Below, in pieces: positions 1-5,165 of a stretch of 6,118 bases of DNA. Each line of letters begins with the position of its first letter. Position 1 is the first letter of the stretch. Source of the stretch: Spirochaetaceae bacterium (GTDB taxonomy: Bacteria; Spirochaetota; Spirochaetia; DSM-27196; Salinispiraceae); contig SKVS01000137.1 of assembly GCA_007129335.1 (NCBI GenBank), positions 1-6,118 on the forward strand, in the 5' to 3' direction. The notes under the pieces are model-generated. The model was not told the DNA's origin, searched no databases, and saw only the letters and a list, made by a program, of their open reading frames with translations. The translations under genes and the position numbers were made by a program.

Positions 1-523
1 CGGTATGACAATCCACCGAGGAATCTCCAATGAGCACGGTCGGGGTGGACTGGTCGAATTGTAGTGTCTGTTGAATGTCCCGAATGACCGAAGGGTCTGG
101 TTTCATTGCCTCCCCGTCTCTTGCTCCCCGTACTGCCTGGAACAGACCGGGAAAAAATTGATCAACCAGGGTTACCGCCACATCATGATCCTTATTGGTG
201 GCTATAGCCAGGGTCAGACCCTGATCGTTCAGGTATTCCAGTTGTTCCGGTATCCCCGGGTAGGCATGGGTGTGGACTGCGGGATTCTTCCGGTATGACC
301 CAAGAAGATCCTGGAAAATCTGGTGTACAATTCGGGAATTTGCTGTACCATGAAGACTGTCCTGGACCAATCGTCGAAGTCCATGACCAATGAGTGTGCG
401 GCAAGTGGGTAGATCAATGGGTGCAAATCCATTCAGCCCCAGGGCATAATTGAGGTGGAAATGGATTCCCCCAAGGGTATTGAGTACCGTGCCGTCCAAA
501 TCAAAAATACATAGTCGGTTCAT
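1..523 (-). CDS. HAD-superfamily phosphatase, phosphoglycolate phosphatase-like (3' end outside window)
   Basis: My minus-strand translation from the ATG at 521-523 gives 174 residues with no stop before the left edge, so the C-terminus is missing (family members are usually about 210-230 residues). All four HAD motifs are visible. Motif I is FDLDGTVLNT, with nucleophile Asp8 and acid/base Asp10. Motif II is the Thr of IATNKD (residue 109). Motif III is Lys141 in MKPDP. Motif IV is IGDSSVD, with Asp167 and Asp171 binding Mg2+. The segment between motifs I and II has the length and helical character of a class C1 cap, as in Gph/PGMB-type phosphatases. Such enzymes hydrolyse small phosphate esters in the cytosol: 2-phosphoglycolate, sugar phosphates or pyrophosphate. 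The substrate cannot be fixed from sequence. Where Gph proteins usually read LDT/LDS after DGT, this one has LNT. No strong Shine-Dalgarno precedes the ATG; there is only an AGG immediately before it. The gene is divergent from the aminopeptidase. Confidence 0.9.
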   Translation of the reverse strand, partial: MNRLCIFDLDGTVLNTLGGIHFHLNYALGLNGFAPIDLPTCRTLIGHGLRRLVQDSLHGTANSRIVHQIFQDLLGSYRKNPAVHTHAYPGIPEQLEYLNDQGLTLAIATNKDHDVAVTLVDQFFPGLFQAVRGARDGEAMKPDPSVIRDIQQTLQFDQSTPTVLIGDSSVDCHT

Positions 524-531
524 ACCTGCCG

Positions 532-560
532 AGTGTAGTCTTTCTGAGAGGACCTGTCGA
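532..560 (-). promoter_or_regulatory. Candidate sigma70-type promoter for the HAD phosphatase gene
   Basis: On the minus strand a -35 like TCGACA (plus coordinates 555-560) and a -10 like TACACT (532-537) are separated by exactly 17 bp. They match the consensus at 5 of 6 and 4 of 6 positions. Transcription would begin about 7 nt downstream, near position 525, almost at the ATG (523), so the mRNA would be nearly leaderless. That agrees with the lack of a proper Shine-Dalgarno. The call rests on two short matches and could be chance. Confidence 0.35.
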
Positions 561-631
561 CTCTTGAAGGTTCTCAGGATTCACAAGCAGGCCGGATTGA
601 ACCAAGCCAAAACAGGGAGAAAGAGGTACCT

Positions 632-2599
632 ATGGAATCAAGAATGAAACAGCTGGTAACCCAAAGGGTCGAGCTGGTCAAGGAACAGCTTATTCAACGA
701 AAAGCCTGGGCTTGGGTTTTCCCCAGTGCCGACCCCCATATGTCCGAATACCTGGCCGATCATTGGCAGATTCGAGCCTGGGTTTCGGGTTTCCAGGGAT
801 CTGCAGGTACCGCTGTTGTCCTGGCCGACGGCACTGCTGCCCTGTGGACCGATGGTCGGTATTTTCTCGAAGCCGAAGAGGCCCTGGCAGAAACCCCCTT
901 TGTGCTCATGAAAGATGGTCTGCCAGAGACCCCGGTTCTTGGAGCCTGGATTAAACAAACAGCAAAGGCGGCAGGTTTTGGAGTAAGTGGTCCCCTGGAT
1001 GCTCAGGGACAGAAACTTCTTGAACCTGCCAAGCCCTTGGTTATTGCCGATTCTCTTTCCCTGAGCCCGGCTATGGTGGATCAGTTCCAACTGGAAAATT
1101 TGGAATTGGTAGATAATCTGGTAGATCAGGTCTGGACTGACCGACCGCCCATGCCCGGGAACGAGGTGCGCCTGTTCGATGAACAACGAGCCGGTCTTAC
1201 CCGCCAGGATAAACTGGCCGCACAGGCTGCAAATCTATTAAAACGCGAATCGGATGGCATGCTTGTCAGCGCATTGGATGAACTTGCCTGGGTACTGAAT
1301 CTGCGAGGATCGGATGTGGAATGTAATCCCGTTTTCTACGGTTACCTGATTATTTCCAGCGGACAGGTTAAAACCAGCGCTGGTCCGGGGGAAAACCAGG
1401 GCCAGGTGTTCAGATCCCGATCCCAGTCTTATCGGTTCGAAGATAATCCCGAGGATGATCCGGTTCTCCAGGGAGTATCAGGAAATTTGAATAACCATCA
1501 TCTCTTTGTGGACCCACAAAAAATACCTTCGGAGGTTCGCCAGGCCCTGTCCTGGGCAAACGTTGAAATCCACCCCTACGACCAACTGGCAGCCTGGGTC
1601 CAGGGGCCCGCTAAGGGAATGAAAATACTCTACAGTCCTAAACAGGTTTCTGCAGGTCTTGCCCGCAGGTTAAAGGACCGTGCCGGAGGTGTTCTGGAAG
1701 CTGATGTTCCGGTAACCCTTGCCAAAAGCAAAAAAACCTCTTCTGAGTTATCATCCTGGCGGAAATGCATGGTGGAGGATGGCAAGGCCCTGGTAAAATT
1801 CCTGTACTGGCTTGACCAGGAGCTTCAGGGGGAAAAGGTATATACGGAAGCCCAACTCTCTCAGAAACTCAAAGGGTTCCGCGCGGAAATACCCGATTTT
1901 CGGGGAGAAAGCTTTGCATCTATTGTTGGTTTCCGGGGTAACGGGGCAATAATCCATTACCGGCCCGGGGATCCCGGCAGTGCAGGGGTAAAGGGTCGGG
2001 GACTGCTTCTCATTGACAGCGGTGGACAATACGATTCGGGTACCACCGATATTACCCGGACCTTCATTCTCGGTGAGCCCGAGCCGCGAGAGGTTGAACT
2101 GTATACCCGGGTACTTCAGGGGCATATAAGTTTAAGCACGGTTATATTCCCCAAGGGTACGGTAGGGAGTCAACTCGATGTCCTTGCCCGAAAACCCTTG
2201 TGGGATGTGGCTCTGAACTATGGTCACGGTACGGGACATGGGGTTGGATTTGCCCTGAATGTGCATGAGGGTCCCGGGAGGATAAGTCCTGTACCGAATA
2301 CGGTGGTTCTTGAACCGGGAATGGTTTTCTCTAATGAGCCGGGCTATTATGAAACGGGGAATTTTGGTATTCGGATTGAGAACTTGGTCGCAGTCCGGGA
2401 AGAGGATCGGGGGTTTCTTGGATTTGAAACCCTGACCCCCTTTCCCTATGAGCCCCGGCTGATTGATGTTAACCTGCTGAATTCCGACGAAATTCTTTGG
2501 ATAAATAACTACCATGCATGGGTCAGGGAATGCCTGGCTCCGGGCTTAAGGGACGAACAGCTCAGGTGGCTCCAGGACAAGACTAAACCACTTGTATAG
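632..2599 (+). CDS. Aminopeptidase P family metallopeptidase (Xaa-Pro aminopeptidase, peptidase family M24B)
   Basis: This 655-residue cytosolic enzyme (no signal peptide) should remove an N-terminal residue that precedes proline, using two Mn2+/Zn2+ ions. The order is: creatinase-type N-domain (about 5-160, with the typical SGFxGSAGTAVV and LWTDGRYFLEAE stretches), second creatinase-like domain (about 170-365, with the LAWVLNLRGSDVECNPVF segment), pita-bread catalytic domain (about 375-590) and a short M24 C-terminal domain (about 595-655). The five metal ligands are present: Asp462 (LLLIDSGGQ), Asp473 (GTTDITRT), His536 (HGTGHGVG), Glu569 (NEPGYYE) and Glu583 (GIRIENL). So are the substrate-pocket histidines His442 (IIHYRP) and His545 (NVHEGP). 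It therefore looks active. The start at 632 has GAGG at 623-626, 5 nt upstream; an in-frame ATG at 644 is an alternative. The protein is some 50 residues longer than typical members (about 600), mainly from a hydrophilic insert near residues 243-289. Its 3' end overlaps the convergent DHH/CBS gene by 17 bp. Confidence 0.95.
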   Translation: MESRMKQLVTQRVELVKEQLIQRKAWAWVFPSADPHMSEYLADHWQIRAWVSGFQGSAGTAVVLADGTAALWTDGRYFLEAEEALAETPFVLMKDGLPETPVLGAWIKQTAKAAGFGVSGPLDAQGQKLLEPAKPLVIADSLSLSPAMVDQFQLENLELVDNLVDQVWTDRPPMPGNEVRLFDEQRAGLTRQDKLAAQAANLLKRESDGMLVSALDELAWVLNLRGSDVECNPVFYGYLIISSGQVKTSAGPGENQGQVFRSRSQSYRFEDNPEDDPVLQGVSGNLNNHHLFVDPQKIPSEVRQALSWANVEIHPYDQLAAWVQGPAKGMKILYSPKQVSAGLARRLKDRAGGVLEADVPVTLAKSKKTSSELSSWRKCMVEDGKALVKFLYWLDQELQGEKVYTEAQLSQKLKGFRAEIPDFRGESFASIVGFRGNGAIIHYRPGDPGSAGVKGRGLLLIDSGGQYDSGTTDITRTFILGEPEPREVELYTRVLQGHISLSTVIFPKGTVGSQLDVLARKPLWDVALNYGHGTGHGVGFALNVHEGPGRISPVPNTVVLEPGMVFSNEPGYYETGNFGIRIENLVAVREEDRGFLGFETLTPFPYEPRLIDVNLLNSDEILWINNYHAWVRECLAPGLRDEQLRWLQDKTKPLV

Positions 2600-3902
2600 G
2601 AGACGGCTCTTTTTTTATGTATTTCAGGTAGGTTTTGCGGCTTACCATCCCTAAGAGTTGGCTGTCTGCCAGCACTGGCAGGTGGCCGATGTCATTCAGG
2701 TAAAACAGCTGCTCAATTTCCCGCAGAGATGTTTCGGGTACAATGGTTACCAGTTTTTTACTCATGTAGGCCTTTACCGGTGCGTGCATTTGCTCGGACT
2801 TCCTGCCTTTTTGAATGTCCCGGAGGGTTAAAATACCGGTCAGCCTTCCATCCCCGTTCATTACCGCTGCTCCGGAGTTATTGATTTGCTCGAGAAACAA
2901 GCTGGCTTCCAACAGGGAGCTGGTTTCCAGAATTGGTTGTACGGGCCGCATAATGGTTTGTGCAGTCACGCCGAGGTTCAGGTGGGTTTGTAAGTACTGG
3001 TTCAAATGGGTCAGTACAGGGATGTCGTGGGAGTGTTTTATGAGTGCGCTGGATGCCTGGGGATGGCCCCCTCCACCAAAGGCAGAAAGTATGGAGTTTA
3101 AATCGATGGTCTGGCTGGAGCTGCGGGCAATAATGAGATGACTGGCCTCCTTCACCAGTTTGAAAATAACAAACAGGGCATCGCAATCTTCAACCTCCAT
3201 GACCTGTTCAATTACCGCCGACAAACCGGGTAGCTGTTTCGGAAGTTCCTGGAAAGAGAAGAGAATTCGGTGTTTGTGGATTTCTTTCGAATCCAGATTA
3301 CCTAATACAGAATGAAAGAGTTCCTGCTGATGGCTATGATTGAGCTTGTTCAGCATTTTTCTTACCACAGTAAGGCTCGCTCCCTGTTCGGCAAGCCAGG
3401 CTGCAGCCTCAAAGTCCCCAGGTTGGACATTATCGTGCTGAAAACTCCCGGTATCCCCGTAAATTGCAGTTAGGGCTACCGTTGCATCTTCAGAAGAAAT
3501 GGGAATACCCTTGTTTTTCAGTTCCAGAGCCAGGCTGCTGGTGTTCGCTCCCAGGCTTATCTCGTGTAACCTTGCTCCGGGAATAGTGCAGGGTTCGCAG
3601 CAATGGTGATCCCACACCTCAAAAGAACAGGGAGTCTGTTCAAGAACCTGGAGGTACTCCTGTATCTTGTCCAGAGACCGGGTATCCAGCACAACCATTT
3701 CATCCACAACCAGACCCTTAATGTCTTTTATAGATGCAAAATTCAGGTTGTCTCTGAACAGGGTATAGAGTTTCGATGCCCCAGGATGGAGCCTGCCGCT
3801 TTTCACCGGAGTATGATCGGGATACAGGTACCTGGCCAGGGCAAGGGAGCCCAGGCAGTCCAGATCATTTACGCTGTGTCCAACAATGAGCTTTGTAGCC
3901 AT
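2583..3902 (-). CDS. DHH/DHHA1 family phosphoesterase with two C-terminal CBS domains
   Basis: A cytosolic 439-residue protein. The DHH domain (about 1-160) has motif I HSVNDLDCLGS (His9, Asp13, Asp15), motif II VVLDTRS (Asp73), the signature WDHH (Asp98-His99-His100) and motif IV YGDTGSF (Asp150); these bind the two Mn2+ ions for phosphodiester or phosphomonoester hydrolysis. The DHHA1 substrate domain follows (about 200-310), with the hallmark FGGGGHPQAS at 275-284. Two CBS domains (about 313-365 and 375-432) form a Bateman module that normally binds adenine nucleotides. The same DHH-DHHA1-CBS-CBS order forms the front half of some long CCA-adding/poly(A) polymerases, but here the protein stops after the CBS pair with no nucleotidyltransferase domain. 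Likely substrates are nano-RNA, pAp or cyclic dinucleotides; the sequence does not choose among them. Three cysteines (101, 102, 105) sit right after DHH. It lies 68 bp downstream of trxB and is probably co-transcribed with it. The start codon lies in an inverted repeat and has no well-spaced Shine-Dalgarno. Confidence 0.92.
   Translation of the reverse strand: MATKLIVGHSVNDLDCLGSLALARYLYPDHTPVKSGRLHPGASKLYTLFRDNLNFASIKDIKGLVVDEMVVLDTRSLDKIQEYLQVLEQTPCSFEVWDHHCCEPCTIPGARLHEISLGANTSSLALELKNKGIPISSEDATVALTAIYGDTGSFQHDNVQPGDFEAAAWLAEQGASLTVVRKMLNKLNHSHQQELFHSVLGNLDSKEIHKHRILFSFQELPKQLPGLSAVIEQVMEVEDCDALFVIFKLVKEASHLIIARSSSQTIDLNSILSAFGGGGHPQASSALIKHSHDIPVLTHLNQYLQTHLNLGVTAQTIMRPVQPILETSSLLEASLFLEQINNSGAAVMNGDGRLTGILTLRDIQKGRKSEQMHAPVKAYMSKKLVTIVPETSLREIEQLFYLNDIGHLPVLADSQLLGMVSRKTYLKYIKKEPSPIQVV
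2598..2616 (+). terminator. Weak candidate intrinsic terminator after the aminopeptidase gene
   Basis: Overlapping the stop codon, a short stem (GGAG pairing with CTCT around an ACGG loop, roughly 2598-2611) is followed directly by a run of seven T (2610-2616). The stem is only about 5 bp with one G-U pair, so it is marginal as a rho-independent terminator. The same bases encode the C-terminal Lys-Lys-Glu of the convergent DHH/CBS protein, so the T-run may simply reflect AAA codons on the other strand. Confidence 0.25.
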
Positions 3903-3924
3903 ACCCTAGTGTAGGGCTACAAAG
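3891..3924 (-). promoter_or_regulatory. Inverted repeat spanning the start codon of the DHH/CBS gene
   Basis: CTTTGTAGCC (3891-3900) and GGCTACAAAG (3915-3924) are a perfect 10-bp inverted repeat around a 14-nt loop. In the minus-strand mRNA the G of the AUG (3900) and codons 2-4 lie in the distal arm, and the only AGGG resembling a Shine-Dalgarno lies in the loop. A nested CCCTA/TAGGG stem (3904-3908 with 3912-3916) offers an alternative fold. The structure would hide the start, so translational control is plausible. A protein-binding operator is the alternative. There is no T-run on either side, so it is not an intrinsic terminator for trxB. Confidence 0.45.
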
Positions 3925-3970
3925 CCTGTATGACAACCGAAACTGACAGGAATGGTGGGTCAAAATGCCC

Positions 3971-4984
3971 TTATTCTGTCAGCCAGCGTTCAACCTCCAG
4001 GGCAGCCATGCAGCCCGAGCCTGCAGCGGTAATTGCCTGGCGGTATACCTTGTCTTTTACATCCCCGCAGGCGTATACCCCTTCGACCCCGGTAAAGGTA
4101 GAATCGGGTTTGGTCACAAGGTATCCTGTTTCATCGGTGGGCAGCTGCCCCTCGAGGAAGCCGGTGTTCGGCTCGTGACCAATTGCAAAGAAGAGCCCCT
4201 TCGCTTCTATGAGGGATTCTTCCCTGGTCTTATTTTGAATGACCTTGACTCCAGTCAGTAACTGGTCTCCCACTGCTTCAAGAGCTTCGGTGTTCCAGTG
4301 AACGGTAATTTTGCTGTTTTCCAGTACCCGTTTTTGCATTGCCTTGCTTGCCCGCAATTCGTCCCGGCGAACCAGCATGTGAACGTGGCTGGCAAATTTG
4401 GAAAGGTAGCTTGCTTCCTCGCAGGCTGTGTCCCCTCCGCCTATGACAACCAGCGGCTTGTCTCGGAATATGGGCAGGGCACCGTCGCACACCGCGCAGG
4501 CTGAAATGCCCCGTTGCCAATAGGCTTCTTCACCGGGAATTCCCAAGCGCTTTGCCGTGGCACCGGTAGCAATAATTATAGCTTTTGTCAGATATACGGT
4601 TCCCCCAACAACTACTTTTTTGGGATTGGACTTCAGATCGACCGAATCCACTGTTTCGGTTTTAATTCGTGTTCCGTAGTTCTGGGATTGGGCCCTCATT
4701 CGGTCCATGAGTTCCGGCCCGCCAACAGGTTCGGGGAATCCGGGGAAGTTTTCGATTTCTGTGGTTGTGGTGAGCTGCCCTCCCGCAGCAACCCCTCCGG
4801 CCATAAAACCTTCGAACATGAGGGGAGCAAGTTGGGCCCGGGCAGCGTAAATTGCGGCGGTGTGGGCAGCGGGACCGCTTCCAATAATTATTACCTGTTC
4901 AACGGTTGTGGAGTTTCCCTGCTCCTGAGCCTGGGTTGAGTTTTCTGTATTCATTGTTCCAAAGGAAAATGCTGGTGTTGCCAT
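3971..4984 (-). CDS. trxB: Thioredoxin reductase (NADPH)
   Basis: The 337-residue flavoenzyme passes electrons from NADPH through FAD and a Cys pair to oxidised thioredoxin in the cytosol. Visible motifs: FAD-binding IIIGSGPAA (32-40); [18 protein letters not shown] (68-85); [16 protein letters not shown] (137-152); the redox-active CAVC (Cys163, Cys166) in [16 protein letters not shown]-binding GGGDTA (182-187) and VRRDELRAS (205-213, Arg206/Arg207 for the 2'-phosphate); and the closing FAD motif YACGDV (304-309) followed by [14 protein letters not shown]. The [14 protein letters not shown] stretch resembles plant and fungal-type NTRs more than the shorter E. coli version. The start at 4984 is supported by a strong Shine-Dalgarno (TAAGGAG, 6-nt spacing). 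It leaves a Ser/Thr/Gln/Asn-rich N-terminal tail of about 28 residues before the FAD domain; Met11 is a possible but poorer start. The gene is preceded by a good promoter and probably heads an operon with the DHH/CBS gene. Confidence 0.97.
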   Translation of the reverse strand: MATPAFSFGTMNTENSTQAQEQGNSTTVEQVIIIGSGPAAHTAAIYAARAQLAPLMFEGFMAGGVAAGGQLTTTTEIENFPGFPEPVGGPELMDRMRAQSQNYGTRIKTETVDSVDLKSNPKKVVVGGTVYLTKAIIIATGATAKRLGIPGEEAYWQRGISACAVCDGALPIFRDKPLVVIGGGDTACEEASYLSKFASHVHMLVRRDELRASKAMQKRVLENSKITVHWNTEALEAVGDQLLTGVKVIQNKTREESLIEAKGLFFAIGHEPNTGFLEGQLPTDETGYLVTKPDSTFTGVEGVYACGDVKDKVYRQAITAAGSGCMAALEVERWLTE

Positions 4985-4990
4985 GCTTGG

Positions 4991-4997
4991 CTCCTTA
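4991..4997 (-). promoter_or_regulatory. Shine-Dalgarno of trxB
   Basis: Read on the minus strand this is TAAGGAG, a near-perfect match to the anti-SD, placed 6 nt before the ATG at 4982-4984. It decides in favour of the longer start over the internal Met11, which has only a weak GGAA upstream. Confidence 0.85.
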
Positions 4998-5006
4998 ATT
5001 ATATAT

Positions 5007-5026
5007 AGTAATAATCATATATTACT
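5007..5026. promoter_or_regulatory. AT-rich inverted repeat over the trxB -10 element (candidate operator)
   Basis: AGTAATA (5007-5013) and TATTACT (5020-5026) form a perfect 7-bp inverted repeat with a 6-bp spacer. It covers the whole -10 element and reaches the predicted transcription start, a classical place for a repressor. The AT-rich, roughly 20-bp form is in the style of Fur/PerR-type or other dimeric repressor sites, but it does not match a specific consensus that I can name. Confidence 0.4.
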
Positions 5027-5047
5027 GATTTCTTCACCCGAGGTCAA
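5019..5047 (-). promoter_or_regulatory. trxB: Sigma70-type promoter of trxB
   Basis: On the minus strand a -35 TTGACC (plus coordinates 5042-5047, 5 of 6 consensus bases) and a -10 TAATAT (5019-5024, 4 of 6) are separated by 17 bp. The region downstream is very AT-rich. The expected start is near 5012, giving a leader of about 28 nt that contains the Shine-Dalgarno. It would drive trxB and probably the downstream DHH/CBS gene. Confidence 0.6.
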
Positions 5048-5104
5048 TACTCAGGCTTCTGTGAGGAATACTGAAAAATAGTACCGAAATCCAGTCAAAT
5101 AATC

Positions 5105-5110
5105 TACAAT
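5105..5110 (+). promoter_or_regulatory. Possible -10 element for the Gfo/Idh gene
   Basis: TACAAT matches TATAAT at 5 of 6 positions and lies 56 nt before the ATG of the oxidoreductase. No good -35 is seen at 16-18 bp upstream, so the promoter would need an activator or another contact. If it is used, the transcript starts near 5117 and the palindrome at 5125-5153 lies in the 5' leader. Confidence 0.3.
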
Positions 5111-5124
5111 GAAGAATAGTAGGA

Positions 5125-5153
5125 CAGCAATTCTCATAAAATGAGAATTGCTG
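5125..5153. promoter_or_regulatory. Perfect 13-bp inverted repeat with 3-nt loop upstream of the Gfo/Idh gene
   Basis: CAGCAATTCTCAT (5125-5137), loop AAA (5138-5140), and ATGAGAATTGCTG (5141-5153) pair without mismatch. The repeat ends 12 nt before the ATG, just upstream of the AGGA at 5159-5162. It is not followed by a T-run on either strand, so it is not an ordinary terminator. It is either a long operator for a dimeric regulator of the oxidoreductase gene (and perhaps of divergent trxB), or an RNA hairpin in the leader beside the ribosome-binding site. Confidence 0.6.
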
Positions 5154-5165
5154 ATAGCAGGAAAC

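Noticed and set aside
71..523. Short open frames on both strands at the left edge
   Set aside because: The minus-strand frame starting at 523 encodes all four HAD motifs and runs off the edge; the short frames are its shadows.
564..602. TTGAAG/TTGAAC hexamers as a promoter for the aminopeptidase
   Set aside because: No acceptable -10 lies at 16-18 bp downstream at a usable distance from the start codon.
638..1186. Long open frame (182 codons) antisense to the aminopeptidase start
   Set aside because: It lies wholly inside a well-supported gene with all catalytic motifs, its product has no recognisable domain, and it is best explained as a mirror of codon bias.
2132..2515. Open frame of 127 codons antisense to the catalytic domain of the aminopeptidase
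   Set aside because: The sense strand encodes the metal-binding motifs; the antisense product has no family features.
2583..3902. Reading the DHH/CBS protein as a CBS-containing family II pyrophosphatase
   Set aside because: In those enzymes the CBS pair is inserted between DHH and DHHA2. Here it is C-terminal, and the GGGGHPQAS motif marks DHHA1.
4514..4939. Open frame of 141 codons antisense to trxB
   Set aside because: It overlaps the FAD-binding and CAVC regions of trxB on the other strand; its Gly/Ser/Cys-rich composition is typical of an antisense shadow.
5125..5153. Palindrome as an intrinsic terminator
   Set aside because: There is no T-run after the stem on either strand, and neither flanking gene is transcribed toward it from its 3' end.
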